From Dillenia suffruticosa (Eukaryota > Streptophyta > Magnoliopsida > Dilleniales > Dilleniaceae), in the NCBI GenBank assembly GCA_033439265.1, contig JAVTVX010000030.1, forward strand, positions 10,241,774-10,305,773: a stretch of 64,000 nt of DNA, given 5' to 3'. Of the stretch, positions 23,217-35,552 are shown piece after piece. Both the position numbers and the translations under genes were made by a program. Below the pieces are notes generated by a model, which had not been told where the DNA came from, made no database searches, and worked only from the letters and a program-made list of their open reading frames with translations. How positions within the stretch are numbered: position 1 is the first letter of the stretch; the number at the start of each line of letters is the position of its first letter.

Positions 23217-25463
23217 TGCCGCCCAGTGCTAAACAGAGGTAAACTCACGTCCTTCTCGATGAGGGTCAACCTGGGATACCCATACACATGACAATTTGAC
23301 GGATACCTTCGGCCGAAACGTATCTGGATATAAGGGGTGCCTCTATCAAATGTCTTTCTTAACTACAGAATGTTACAGGAAGCATATCACCATATCACCA
23401 TATCACCATATCACCAAGTCAGCCGGGCACGTAGCCCCATACATCACATCATCACATCGGCCAGGCATATAGCTCCATGCATCGTAACATAACGTTGGCT
23501 GGGCATACAACCCAAATAGTATATGTAAATCCATTCAAAACTACGTGTCAATACAATTGAAGTATTAAAACATGTCAATATATCAAAAAAATGGCACAGT
23601 ATCCGGTTATCAAACTCATTGATGCAAATCAATAAAATCAACAGTTGGGACACTCCAATAGTCACAAAAATATGTCTATCAAAATCTAAAAATTTAGTTT
23701 TTACACGTTTAGAAATAATGTCGTTTGAAAATCGATAAAACATGATTTGTCAATCAATAGTAGATGTCAAAGTCCCACTTACATTTCTAAAGAGGTGGTC
23801 ACTCCCGATTTTTAAAACAAATCCAATCTGACTTCTCGAATCTTCAAAAAGATCAACATAATTAGATCATTACAATTTAACATCAAATTTTCAAGTATTA
23901 TAGGGTTTATCCATTTTCCCAAAGTGAACTCTTCAATTTTTGAATACACTTTAATGGTTGCATTTCATTTATAAACAATTAACGTACCTTTAAATCAAGT
24001 CTAATTCAACGCTAAAACCACTCAAGGTCGGAAATAAGTTTTAAAATAAATCATTTTCCTATAACATGGAAAATCTTTGAAAAATCATACACTTTTCGAT
24101 TTCTATCCAAATGTTTCAAGACATATGTCATTTTTAAGGTATATGAGTCTATTTTCATAATATAGAGATCATTTAATTTGCCTATGAGCAGAACAATTTA
24201 TAATGAGAAATGCTGCATCAACCCTTGAACTCAAATCCCAATTTCTGACTATTTTCATGCATAGGTCAATTTAAACTCCAAGGGAAACTATTCTAATTAA
24301 CTTAATTTGATTCTATCATCCTGAACAGTCTCATTTCATATAAATTCCTATATTTAACCTAATGAACCACATACAATGTCCGAAAATACATTCTATTCGA
24401 ATCTAATTTATATTCTAGCATATACAAGACTTCTTATCTTAAATTTACCCTAAATTCAATAACCAAATCAAATGGGTCTGAAATCCCTCACCTAAGGTTT
24501 TCTCGGAGTACGGACCTTCGTCCGAATGTCTTCTCGATCACTCCAAAATCTGCAATGCTCCCTATCAAGACAAGATTTATTAATTAAGTCATAAACATTT
24601 AGATCAGAATCAAAACCCTAAATCAGTTACCTGGGCAAAGGTTCGTAGGATGTCACGGGCTCACGAGCTATCGTGGGCCGTCGCAGGCTCGCGGGTTTGC
24701 GGGCTCGTGAATCAACAGGCTAGCGGGCTTACGGGCCGCAGTGGGCTTCGTGGGCCGTAGTGGGCTCGCGGGCTGTGCGCTAACAGGCTGGTGCGCGCTC
24801 GTGGACTGGCTTGCCCTCGCGGACTAAGGCACGCACTCGCGAGCTGAGGTGCGCTCTCTCGAGAGGGGTGCGCTCGGCTCGCGTTGGGGAGATCGCGTGG
24901 TGGCGGAAGGAGTTGTAGTCGCGCTCGCGGATGGTTGGTGCTCGCAGGAGGAAAGAGCAGTGGCGGCGAAGTGAGCGGCAGAGATGGGTGGTGGGTTCGG
25001 GCGAAGCTGAAGAGAGAGAGAGAGAGAAAAACAGAATGAGGTAGAGAGACAAGACAGAAGGGGGTCGGCTAGGTGGTGTTGACATTGGTACCACCAGTGA
25101 GTGCTGGAGAGGATGGCGGAGGAGAGAGAGAGCGGCTGTGCGTGCGGTGGAAGGAGAGAGCAACGGGAGGGAGATGAAGAGATGGGAGAGGGAGAGGGAG
25201 AGATTAGGGCTAAAATACCTAATCACATTTGGGGGAGGTGCTGTATTTTGGGCCAAAACGCTTCACACCCGTATTTCGCTAGAATGCGAATTTCATAAAA
25301 ATTGAGTTTATTATGGTTGCGAACACGGAAATTTAAAATATACCCAAAAATTTAAATTAAATACCCCAAAATCAAAAATTAATATAAATAAAAATTTTTT
25401 CTCTATATATATATATATTTCAAAACTAGTACGCTTGTACGGACACCGTAATGTTGCGTTACA
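23217..25463 (-). repeat. Truncated second LTR of the same gypsy family
   Basis: Starts in the middle of the LTR sequence: 23217 corresponds to about 20467 in the neighbouring 5-prime LTR. It continues colinearly to the terminus gcgttaca at 25463. It is clearly diverged, its GC-rich minisatellite is shorter (24655-24900), and the first 0.96 kb is missing. The simplest explanation is that the element at 14930-23216 inserted into this older LTR, with the other half lost on the left side. The frames at 24780-25298 are repeat-derived. Confidence 0.75.
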
Positions 25464-25808
25464 AATTCTATATTTTTAATTTACTCAAGGATACTGTGCA
25501 TGCCAGGCAAGAGAAACCAAATTATTAACTTTTTACGTTAGCGGTAATTATCAATTTCTTATTGTGTTTGCGGTAATTAAATTAACTTTTGGCGCCAAAA
25601 ATATCTTCTCATATTAACTTCATTTATTTCTCCTTTTTCTACTCTATTTTTTCTTTTCTGTGTTATGTGGTGTTTATGTTATTGGGTTAAGCATATTTCT
25701 CTCCATATTTCATTTATTTCTCTCTCTCCCTTAGTCTTGCTTCATTTATTTGCTTTTGCAATTCTCTTCATTTATTCTCTTTTTACTTTATGTTTGCAAA
25801 TCTCTATT
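25464..25808. other. Leader region before CACTA transposase gene
   Basis: Between the LTR end and the transposase start. Pyrimidine-rich near 25610-25790 (ctttttctactc, ctctctctccc), as in many transcript leaders. Two agcggtaatt-like motifs occur (about 25540-25575). No CACTA terminus is present here. Confidence 0.35.
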
Positions 25809-28800
25809 ATGATAGACAAGACATAGATACATTCTAAATCAAGAAGAAGTGATGAATATATTGTTGGGGTTAATGTATTTCTTTGATTTTCATCTCAAAA
25901 TATTCAATCCATCGATAGCAAGATATCATGTCCTTGTATCAAATGTTTCAATATATTGAGATTTCCTACACACACGGTGTTTAATCACTTGTTACGTTGT
26001 GGGTTTCAACATGGATATAATAAGTGGATATATCATGGAGAGAGCAATAGAGAGAGTAATGGAAAATGGGCAAAAAAATCAACATCTGATGTATCTAATG
26101 TATCAAACCTACATGATAATCTTTTTTACCATGATATCTTTGGCATGTTACATGATGCATTCACTACATCTAAGGTGGATAAATCAACTTTAGATAAATT
26201 TCATGAAATACTTCAGAATGTAAAAAAACCAGTATATTCAAAATCAAAATATACTATTCTTACAACTATTGTGCACTTATATCATTTAAAGAGTTTGTCT
26301 GGGTAAAGCAACAAATCTTTCTCATTACTGTTAGTATTTTTAGGAGAATTGTTGCCTGATGAAAATATCTTGCCAAATAGTTGCCATGAAGTAAAGAAAA
26401 CTATTTTATCTTTACGGTTGACATATGACAAAATACATGTTTGTCCTAATGATTGTATATTGTACTGGAAACATAGAGCCAAAGACGAAGCATGTTATGT
26501 GTATGGTGCTTCTAGATGGAAATCAAGTACAGATGAGGGAGATGAAGGAGGTCAAGATATTAATAAAAAAAGCTGCATAAACATTGAGATGGTTTTTTTT
26601 TATTCCTAGATTGCAAAGACTATTTACATGTCGCGAAACAGCTTATTTAATGAGATGACACATAATAAGAGAACAAAAGATGGACTTTTAAGACAACCAG
26701 CAGATTCTTTTGTATGGAAGGAGTTTGATTCTCTATACCCTAACTTCTCTTCTAACCCAAGAAATTTCGATTAGGGTTATCAGCAGATGGTTTCAATTAT
26801 TTTAAAATAATGAATATTTCATATAGTACTTGGCCAGTGATCATGATACCATATAATCTGCCTCCTTGGTTGTGCATGAAATCAACCAACTTCATACTCA
26901 CATTACTTATTCCCGGTCCTAGAAGTCCTGACAATAAGATAGATGTGTACATACAACCATTGGTGGAAGAACTCAAAGAATTATGGAATGAAGGAGTAGA
27001 TGCTTATGATTGTTCAATTGGTGAAACATTTAAAATGCATGCAGGACTCTTATGGACCATTAATGATTTTCTTGCATATCTAATTTGTCTGGATGGAGTA
27101 CTAAAGATGGATTTGCATTCCCAGTTTGTGGATATGATACATGTTCTCAATGGTTATCTTATGACTGGAAGTATTGTTATATGAGATATCGAAGATGGTT
27201 ATAGTCAACTCATCCATTTACATATAATAAACATTCTTTTGATAGGATAGAGGAATTCAGAGTTGCTCCTAAAGAACGATCTGGATCTGATGTGTTGCGA
27301 GAATTAGATGACATTGATTTAACAAATCCTAATGACATGCTTGGATGAAAAAAAAAAGAACATATTGTTTCATTTACCTTATTCGAAAAATGTTTTAATT
27401 AGACATAACATTGATATGATGCATACAAAAAAAAAATTATTTTGATATAATTGTTGGTATAATTCTCGGGTAAGAAGGAAACTCTATAGACAATTATAAG
27501 GCTATATTTGATCTTGAAGAGATGGAAATAAAAAAGGATTTACATGTATGTAGATCAAACTCTACAGACATACTTTTGCCTAAAGCGTGTTACCAAATGA
27601 CCTTGCAGGAGAAAGATACATTTCTTATGGTTTTAAAGGACTTAAAACTTCTTAACGAGTGCTCTGCTAACATTTCCAGATGTATTCAATTGAAGTAGTG
27701 GAAGTTAATAGGTCCAAAGAGTTATGACTGCCACAATTTATTGCAAGAGTTTATTCCAATAGCAATTCGTGGATCACTCCCTGACAATGTTACCTCCATT
27801 ATCATCAAAATTTGTAATATTTTTAAATATCTTTGCTTTAGGGTCCTTGACTCATGAGAATTTGAGCAATTGGAGGCATCGGTTCCACAAATTATGTGCC
27901 AACTTAAAAAGATTTTTCCTCCATTTTTTACCAGCATAACACACTTGATCGTGTACTTGATAACAGAGGCAAGAATCTGTAGACCAGTCACATATAGATG
28001 GATGTATTCAGTTGAAAGGTTAGTTTTATTTTATAACTTATTTAGCCTATTTCATTTAACCTACACGTTTAATTTAATACAATATATGTATTTAATTTAA
28101 TATGATATATGTATATGTATGCAAATACTTGTTTTAACTCAAATCCTATATACATAATAGAGCATAACCTGAAGGCTCTATCGCAGAAGGATATATAGCA
28201 AATCAGTATTTGCTATTTTGTATAAGATATTTAGACAGGGTTGAAACAAAGTTTAATCATGTATTGCGGAATGATGAAAATCATATTTGCATTTGGAGAA
28301 AATGAGTCCACTTTAAAACTATCGGAAGGCCTTTGGGAGTAAGAAGACGTTCATATGTTCAAAGACAAAAAAGAAAAAGAATATGTTGAATTCGTCTCGA
28401 TGACAAGTCATTGCAATAATGTCATGATACATAGTATTTAATAGTGACTCAATTGCTTCCTTTAAAGTGTAAGTATATACTGTCATATATATATTTTTGA
28501 ATATTAAACTCTAATATCATATATATATTACATATGAAGGGAACATACGCAACATGTTCAAAGAATAAATCATGGGAAGAAATTAAATACTTTCCAAATC
28601 AACAAACTTCATAGTAAAGAGTTCATTACCTGGTTTAGTTATCATGTAATTATATCATTTTTTAATATTATTAATTTCTTATATTTATATAAATACTTAA
28701 TCTTTTAAGATTTCTTTTTAGGTTATCAATCCAAACTATGCCGGAGAGATTATAGATGAAATTAAATGAATTGCTCGTGGACCAGATCCATTCATTGGAA

Positions 28801-29270
28801 ATTATAGTGGCTTTTTAATCAATGGATATCGATTTCATGTAAAAGATTGTGAAAAATGCCTTCAAACTTAGAATTCAGAAGTTGTGATAGCAGTTGATGA
28901 AGTTAGTCATGCAAGTCCGAGGGATAAAAGGCCAATTCAAGGTAAAAGTTAATTATTTTGGCATTTTAAGAGAAATCATTTAAATAAACTATAATAGAAT
29001 ATATGCATTTGTATTATTTTAGTGTGATTTGGTCGACCTACAACGAGAATGCAAGAAAGATAGATTTGGTTCAACTCTTGTCAAATTTTCCTATCTCAAT
29101 CATACCGGTGCTAATTTGCTGGATGATCCTTATGTGTTGGTATTCCAAATAAAAAAGGTATTTGATATGGCTGATAAAAGACATAAATGATAACTTGTTG
29201 TAAAGTATGTCAAAATTCGAGATGAATTTGATATGAGTAATGAAGTGACAATTCATTATTTCAATTCTCT
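25809..29270 (+). pseudogene. CACTA transposase (TNPD-like) pseudogene
   Basis: Starts at ATG 25809 with stops after six codons and again near ISCPCIKC. The N-terminal transposase-associated domain is clear: SCPCIKCFN, then FNHLLRCGFQHGYNKWIYHGE (25970-26040). The Transposase_21 domain follows at about 26350-27190: LPDENILPNSCHEVKK, KIHVCPNDCILYW, SRWKSS, FRLGLSADGFNYF in shifted frame, YNLPPWLCMKSTNFIL. The later DUF4218-like part (27720-28640) has RWMYSVER and a block equivalent to PEGSIAEGYIANQ. The DUF4216-like end (29000-29270) has DRFGSTLVKFSYLNHTG. Family function is DNA cleavage and joining at CACTA ends. Repeated stops and at least five frame changes make this copy dead; exon borders can only be guessed. 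Confidence 0.8.
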
Positions 29271-29825
29271 ATTTTTATATTTTTTTCCTCTAATTTATTC
29301 GGTGCACTCATATGGGTATAATGCATAGTAACAATTGGTGTAACAAATAATAACAACCGGTAGTATAATTATTGTAACAAAGTGCATGAAAACTATATTT
29401 AGTCCTTAATTAGGTTTACTAAAACAAATACTTGAAGAAGAAAATTACATTGCATGAGAAGACATACATCGGAAAAATAGAAAAATAGGAGCAATGATTA
29501 TAATAATATGGTCAATAAGAAAAAAGAGACATGTCAAAAATTAAATAAATTGTTAGCACACAAATTTATCGGCAGTAAGTAGAGTTTTTAAAAATTTACA
29601 AGTTAGCTAATAAGTAGGTAGTAAATAGATAGTAAATAGTAATAATATAGTAATAATATAGTAGAGTTTTTGAAAATTTACAAGTTAGGTAATAAGGTAG
29701 TAAGCAGTAATAATATAGTAATAATGTAATAATAATGAAAAAGAAATGTAATGTATAATAATATAAATATGTAACAATAAAAATAATCGGTAAAAGATAA
29801 AATTTAAAATATGTCACATGGGTGA
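29271..29825. other. AT-rich spacer between transposase genes
   Basis: AT-rich, with variants of gtagtaaatag and gtaataatatag and a local duplication of agagttttt-aaaatttacaagttag (29581 and 29662). It resembles the AT-rich repeats at 1-1955 in style. No coding signal on the plus strand. Confidence 0.45.
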
Positions 29826-30050
29826 GTGACCTCGCAGGAGCTTGCATGGACGCAGGTGCCTGCGCTGGCATCGCTGGGTGCCTACACGGGAGGTTGCATG
29901 CGTGATACCTCCTGTGGCATGGGCACTGTGGTGGCATGGCTGGGCGCCCACGATGGCATGCGTGGGTGCCTGCAGTGGCATGGCCAAGCGCCCGCGGTGG
30001 CATGCATGGGTGCCCACGTGGGCGCACACATGCCATGCCTTTTTTATTAT
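29826..30050. repeat. GC-rich tandem repeat, 44-bp period
   Basis: GC-rich island within the CACTA element. Units starting gtggcatggc at 29931 and 29975 give a 44-bp period; earlier, more diverged units are seen from about 29840. Overlapping open frames on both strands are repeat artefacts. Confidence 0.6.
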
Positions 30051-30512
30051 ATAAAAATTTTCACATATCAATTATATCAAAATTTTCAAACATGAATTAT
30101 ATAGAATAATGATATATTTAATATTATTAATTTAAATAATGTAATGATATAAATTTATGGTTATTTATTGTAATGTAATGTTTAGGTTAAGAATGTAGTA
30201 ATAATGTAGTTGTAACAAAAAGAAAAACACAAATACAAAAAATAAAATTGATGATGATGAAATAATAAAAAGATTAAATTAAACTTACAAAAAGTAAAAA
30301 ATGATAAAAAAAAGCGGGAAAATGGCGGGTTCTAAAAATTTATTTGAGGGCCTAAATAAATCATTCTCCACAAACTTTTTTTCCCTCCAAAACCTCTCCT
30401 TCCCTTCCCTGATAAATCTCGTCCTCAAACCTTAAATCTTGTGACTTAACCAAAATCTTTTTTCAAATTTTCAAATCTTGTGAGAAAATCTTATTTCAAA
30501 TTTTGCAACTCA
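30051..30512. other. AT-rich leader of the TNPA-like gene
   Basis: AT-rich DNA up to 30350, then a pyrimidine-rich stretch (cctccaaaacctctccttcc) and repeats of aatcttgtga before the start codon at 30513. This is likely the promoter and leader of the second CACTA gene; no TATA box could be chosen with confidence. Confidence 0.3.
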
Positions 30513-32150
30513 ATGGGCAGAACTAAACGAATGATGAGTATTGTTGCTGATCATGAAAAATCACAACCATTCAAAGAACAATTTCACTTTGAAGAAACTT
30601 AATCATCCCAAGATGCTACCCCAAATTTGATTTGGTTTGGTTTAAAAACAATTCATAGTGAAATAAGTATGCATTTCTAATATTTTTTTTAACAGTTCTC
30701 AAGAAAAAATGTAGAGGCCTAACACATTGTTAAGATGTTTGGGATTTAGAAAAAGGAAAACAGATGATAGTTGAAATAAATAAATTAAATCAATCAATAT
30801 GAATCGATGGTACGATCTTTACTAGATTTCTTGGCTCTATAGTTAGAGTCCACTCGATTGCTCCAATAAATTATAGGACTTGGCAAGATATGCCAATAAA
30901 GTATAAAGAAGACATGTGAAAAATTATAGAGATATCTACTACATTCACATAAATGGAAATTAATCCATTTAATTTTATTTTTTTCATTTTGAATTGTAAT
31001 CCAAGATTTCTTTCAAACCACTTAGAGATGATACTAAGAAATTTGTTATTGGAAATTTGTGTAACAAATGGAAGAGTTTTAGAAATATTCTGAAATTAAA
31101 ATGATTCAATGATTCACTTGGATAGATGAAAATATCAAGAGAATGAAAGATGAAAGTGTTGATCCAAATCAGTACAAGGATCTTATGACTTTCTAGCCGA
31201 GTAATAAAGGGAAGGTAAAAAATAAACAATTTTTCTTACTTTTTCATTTATATTCTTGTAAAAAATAAACAATTTCTCTTACTATGTATTCTAATACATT
31301 TAATTCTAATACTCTGCCTGTGTGTTAGAAAATTAGTAAAAGAAATTCAAAATGTCTTGCAATGTTGACAGATCCACATTACTTAGAATCTAAGTCATTT
31401 GTCAAACTCATTTATGAGAAAGTATAAACAATTCATATTTTATTTACTTATAATTAATTTTAATACATTATTTTAGATACTTGGAATCATATTTTATCAT
31501 TACAGACGATACAATCTGGGACGAAACCTTATAGAGCAGAACTTCATATTATAAGTAGAACCCGAATAGATGACAATTTTGTTTCTACGAAAGTATCAGA
31601 AATTGTGGTCAGATGATTATTTTTATGCAATTCTTGGTTTATGGACATTCACGTTTCATTTATTTACTTTATAAGAACTGATGAAGAGTTAAATGAAATC
31701 TGTCGAGAGTGAAAAGGCCAAGTAGAAAGTTCAAATTTATCTTGGAAAAATGGTATTGTCTCTAAGGTTAAAGGGTTTGATTCGTGGGAAAGAATCAGAT
31801 TTGTAGGGAAAGTTTCAATTGCATTACAACGTATGCATTCAACCAGAACTGAGAAAAAAAATATAACTAATATGATAAAACAATTAATAGAACAAAATCA
31901 TAATCTTATTAATTTGTTAAGTAATGTTTTTCTTCATATTGCTATGCATGTTGGAAGTGGACATCAAGATAAATTGATGAATATAGTTAATGAAGCAAGA
32001 CTTATTGTTGGTGTTCAGGTATATTATTTAGCACAATCTTACTAATTTCATTTTTATTTTTAAAAAATAATCAAAATTATTTGTATTGTTAGTTTTCTCA
32101 AATACCAGATATTTGGAGTGCACATAAAAACCAAAAATGATCATCACCAC
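30513..32150 (+). pseudogene. CACTA TNPA-like gene (Ptta/En/Spm type) remnant
   Basis: Begins MGRTKRMMSIVADHEKS at 30513, followed by a stop. A conserved block at 30800-30945 reads IDGTIFTRFLGSIVRVHS then YRTWQDMPIKYKEDMWK, matching the start of the plant Ptta/En/Spm (Transposase_24) family. Further pieces follow: a WKSFRNILK-like block (about 31060-31110), KCLAMLTDPHYLESKSF (31345-31400), KPYRAELHIISRTRIDD (31525-31575), and a C-terminal helix IKQLIEQNHNLINLLS (31875-31925). In En/Spm such proteins bind subterminal repeats and help transposition. Stops, frame changes and intron-like gaps make the copy inactive. Confidence 0.65.
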
Positions 32151-32159
32151 CACCGCCCG

Positions 32160-32574
32160 TCCCAAAAGGTAATATTTTTATTTATAACCATTTTTGTGCT
32201 ATTATATTATATTTATCGGACTCTGTTTTTTTTTTTTTAAATGAATAGATTGACATGAAGGTTTGACATGAAGGTGGGACTCTGCTAATAATTTTTTTGA
32301 TAATTTTGATAATTGAAGTGAAGCATATATATGTAAAAGCATATCTCATAAGATATATGGGTTGTGGGATTTGCTTGTGGGATGTAGGATATGTAATCTT
32401 TTTTTTTTTATCCTATTGTATCAGATTATATTATTTTACTAATTTTTTATTTTCAAAATTTTAGTAATATTTCATAATATTTGTACTAACCATATATAAA
32501 ACTTATAACATTTCCTCATATGCGTAACATGGTAACCAACAATTTCTTAATAGTGTTGCATGGTAATGCCTCTT
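32160..32574. other. AT-rich 3-prime part of CACTA element
   Basis: AT-rich with poly-T runs (32228-32239, 32399-32410) and no coding potential. Likely 3-prime untranslated and spacer DNA of the CACTA element. Confidence 0.4.
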
Positions 32575-32890
32575 AGTAACCCACTAGTAAGTGATGATGT
32601 TAGTAACTAACTAATAAGTCACTAGCAAGTGACCAGTAAGCGATGATGGTAGTAACTAACTAATAAGTCACTAGTAAGTGACTATTAAGTGATAATAGTA
32701 GTAATCGAGAAGTATGTGACAATTGTAGTAACTAACTCATAAGTCACTTGTAAGTGACAATAGTAGTAATTAACTGATAAATCACTAGTAAGTGATTAAT
32801 AAGTAATGATAGTAGTAATCAAGAAATAAGTGACTAGTAAGTGATGATAGTAGTAACTAACTCATAAGTCACTAGTAAGTAACAATAAAA
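32575..32890. repeat. Minisatellite of gtaactaactaataagtcac units
   Basis: About seven units of the general form tagtaactaactaataagt, cactagtaagtgac, gtgatgatag follow each other, each about 27 to 50 bp, with internal deletions. It lies just inside the CACTA right end. Confidence 0.7.
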
Positions 32891-33313
32891 GCACTAACAT
32901 TTCTTAACGTTTGTGTGTGTCTGATGATAAAAACTTATAATATTTTCTAACATATATATGTGTGGTAACCGAAAATAAAAGTAATAACATTTCCAATATG
33001 TGTTATATGTCATAATATGACAGTTACATAACTGACATAAATGATACTAATATGTTAACCGACAATTAAAGTAGTAAGATTTCTCAACACTATTTTAAAC
33101 CGATAATAAAAAGTCAAATTTTACCAACAGTTTTAAGTCGTCACTATAAATATATGACATACTCCAATGGAAATAAAAAGTGTCGGAATACATCTATCCC
33201 AACTGATGTATTACCGACTAAAACCCTATCCATTGGAGAAAATTTTACCAATAGTTTTAGTATATTTAGAAGATGGTTTTAGTCTGTCACAATAATTCAC
33301 TTGCTTTGTAGTG
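32891..33313 (+). mobile_element. CACTA right subterminal region and terminus
   Basis: Ends with ctttgtagtg at 33304-33313, the reverse complement of CACTACAAAG. Motifs taaccgacaat, aaccgataat, taccgactaaaa, accaacagttttaag and accaatagttttag repeat through the region, in line with subterminal transposase-binding repeats. The three bases after the end are agt. Confidence 0.6.
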
Positions 33314-34437
33314 AGTAGAAGTAAGTTCAAGTGAGGTAGAGCATTGGACTTCAGAATTGGATCTACTCATATTAAAATTTTATAATAATAAAAAAATCCT
33401 AAAACCACCGAGCAAAAAACCTACAATACTTAAAACTCTCATTGTCAAACCTTATGAAATGTCAAATTTAATGAAAAATCCTATAACAGGTAAAGTCACC
33501 GTGTAAGAGAGAGTTATAGGAAATGAAATCGTATAAGGGGGCGGAGAGAGAAGTATAAAGAGAGAGTTGAAAAAAGAGGAAAAGGGGGAGAGAGATAGAT
33601 GTAGAGAGAGATAGAGGGAGAGAGATAGAGAGAAATAGAGAGGTAGATATTGCACAGAGATATAGGGAGGGAGAGAGAGAGTGGAGAGAGGGTGTTCGCA
33701 TCAGAGACCAAATGACACAAATGACTTAAGTTACGCAAATATAGGGCCAGTGATGCATATTGCGATGCCTCATGACGTCATTTGCGATGCCCAAGGAAAT
33801 GAAAGCATCACGAATTATGTCGACTAGCGTGAATGGTGCATGCCACAATGCCTTGGGCAACGCAAATTGCATATTTTCAAGGTGATTTTGATGGGAAGAG
33901 ATTGCGATGCTCTAAGCAATGCCTTTGGCTATGCCCGACATTATTAAAGGTATCGCAAGTGGGTGACATAATTGCTATCAGTTCACATGGTACTGAGGCA
34001 TTAACGATGTCCAGCCTGGGGCATGGCGTCGCTGATGACGTCGTTGAAGCCTTTACAACATCCTGTCGACATGGCTAACGTCTCTCTCTCCCTTCCTCTC
34101 TCCCAATAGTGAAGCCTGGGGACATAGGGTGTTACTAATTTGCCCATTACCAATGCCCATGGATGTAGGTGTTGCTAACCAGCTCTCTCTCCCTCTCTCC
34201 CTCTCTCCCTCTCTCCCTCTCTCCCTATTTTTGGTGCCCATTAGGGCCAAGTGGCGTCTTTAGGCATTGCTAACTCTCTCTCCTCACCCTATCTCCACCC
34301 TCTCTCTCTCTCTCTCTCTCTCTCTCCCACTTGACACTTATTAGCAATGCCAGGTGATAGAAGGTGTCGCAAATTTGCCTATCAGCGATGCCCAGGTCTC
34401 AGCATATCACCAAACTCTCCGTCTCTACCTACTTTCC

Positions 34438-34476
<39 letters not shown>

Positions 34477-34801
34477 ACAATTAGTGATATTTGATATTGA
34501 AAGACATCACTTACTTTCTCCACTCCATGTCTCTACACTCTCTTTCTCACTCTCTTCTCTCTCTCTCTCTCTCTTGACGCCATTTACGGTGCATAGGAGG
34601 GCATTGCAAAAGATTTGATACGATGGGGGAGTGCAAAGGCCTTTTTGTGACTTCTCTACGACACCCCTCGTGGCACGTCGCAAAAGTGATCACCAGTTAT
34701 GTCGCAAAGTTCGTCACCAAGTCTCACATGAATTTGTGCAAAATTTAGTGATGACTCTTGCAACGGGCTCTCACATCACTAGGCATAGTGACGTAGGATG
34801 T
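33314..34801. repeat. Repeat region with gcgatgcc motifs and (CT)n runs
   Basis: Mosaic of units that each contain gcgatgcc, gcaatgcc or ggtgtcgcaaat phrases followed by a long (CT)n, (CTCTCC)n or (GA)n run. Examples are 33590-33690 (GA-rich), 34180-34226 (ctctcc)n, 34305-34336, 34442-34474 and 34553-34574. Repeated short motifs in both orientations suggest the terminal region of a DNA transposon, but no ends were identified. Small open frames (33452-33738 minus, 33833-34078 plus) follow the simple sequence and are not called. Confidence 0.5.
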
Positions 34802-34810
34802 CTTCTCTAA
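34802..34810. repeat. Target site duplication of MULE, left
   Basis: cttctctaa, matching cgtctctaa at 36604-36612 at 8 of 9 positions. Nine-base duplications are the hallmark of Mutator-like insertions. Confidence 0.7.
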
Positions 34811-35060
34811 CAGTTAATTATTTGTTAAGTCTTCAAACTTTACTACAAATTCACAAATTCATCCCTATATTTCAAAATACTACGATTAAATACCTAAACT
34901 TTAAAAATTATTACTTATTTACTTCTCTGTCAGTAACGACGTCATATACTGATTTAATTAAATATAACAAATGATGTGATGGCACCTGACAAAAAAATTG
35001 TTGACAATTACTGTGAGTCAAACGTGACACTATCACATCATCTTTCTAAATTAATAAATT
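34811..35060 (+). repeat. Left terminal inverted repeat of the Pack-MULE
   Basis: Aligns with the reverse complement of about 36365-36603, with roughly three quarters of bases matching in the first 150 by eye. Similarity becomes gapped further in, then resumes in a pyrimidine-rich block (35230-35290 against 36250-36310). Confidence 0.75.
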
Positions 35061-35552
35061 TTAATTTCTTTTAAATTAATAAAAAATTTATCTTCTCTCT
35101 TTTTCTCCCCTTTCTCTCTCTTCCTCCTTCCTCTCTCTCTCTCTCGACTAAAAAAAAAGGTAACAAGTCTTCTCTCTCTCTCCTCCCCTTCCCCTCTCTC
35201 TCATCTTCTCTCTCTCGTGGAAATGAAAAAGAAACCCTTCTCTCTGTCCTTCCCTCCCCCTTTCTCTCTCTTCTCTCCTTGCTCTCACCGGAAGCAAGCT
35301 AGAGATTGCTTCGTTTTGAAAAAGAAACCCTTCTTCCTGAGCTTGGAGTTTCATCGCGGATGCAGAGCCGAAGCTTTTGTTGCTTTCTGCATAATGGAAG
35401 GACCTTAGCTCTCTCTCTTCTCCGTTGTTCTCTCTCTCTTTCATTTTCTTCTCTGATTTGTGCACTTTGGACTGTGAATTTTGAAATTATTTCTAAGCTG
35501 TTAATCAAAGCAAAATGAGGCTAAGTGGTGATTCTAAAATTCTTGAAGTCTA

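Larger units (their letters stand above)
25809..33313 (+). mobile_element. CACTA (En/Spm-type) DNA transposon, decayed
   Basis: Carries the two genes of a CACTA element in order, TNPD-like transposase (25809-29270) and TNPA-like gene (30513-32150), followed by an AT-rich repeat tract. The right terminus ctttgtagtg ends at 33313 (reverse complement CACTACAAAG). Motifs such as gttttagtc and ccgata-ataaa repeat in the last 400 bp, as in subterminal regions. The left terminus is not next to the genes: the 5-prime side is the gypsy LTR at 25463. Many stops and frameshifts show the copy is non-functional. Confidence 0.75.

Noticed and set aside
32575..32890. Regular repeats that might suggest a CRISPR-like array
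   Set aside because: Units are of uneven length, with no unique spacers and no cas genes, in plant transposon DNA. It is a minisatellite.
33452..33738. Ser/Leu-rich minus-strand frames
   Set aside because: Encoded by a (GA)n/(CT)n run, overlapping in three frames.
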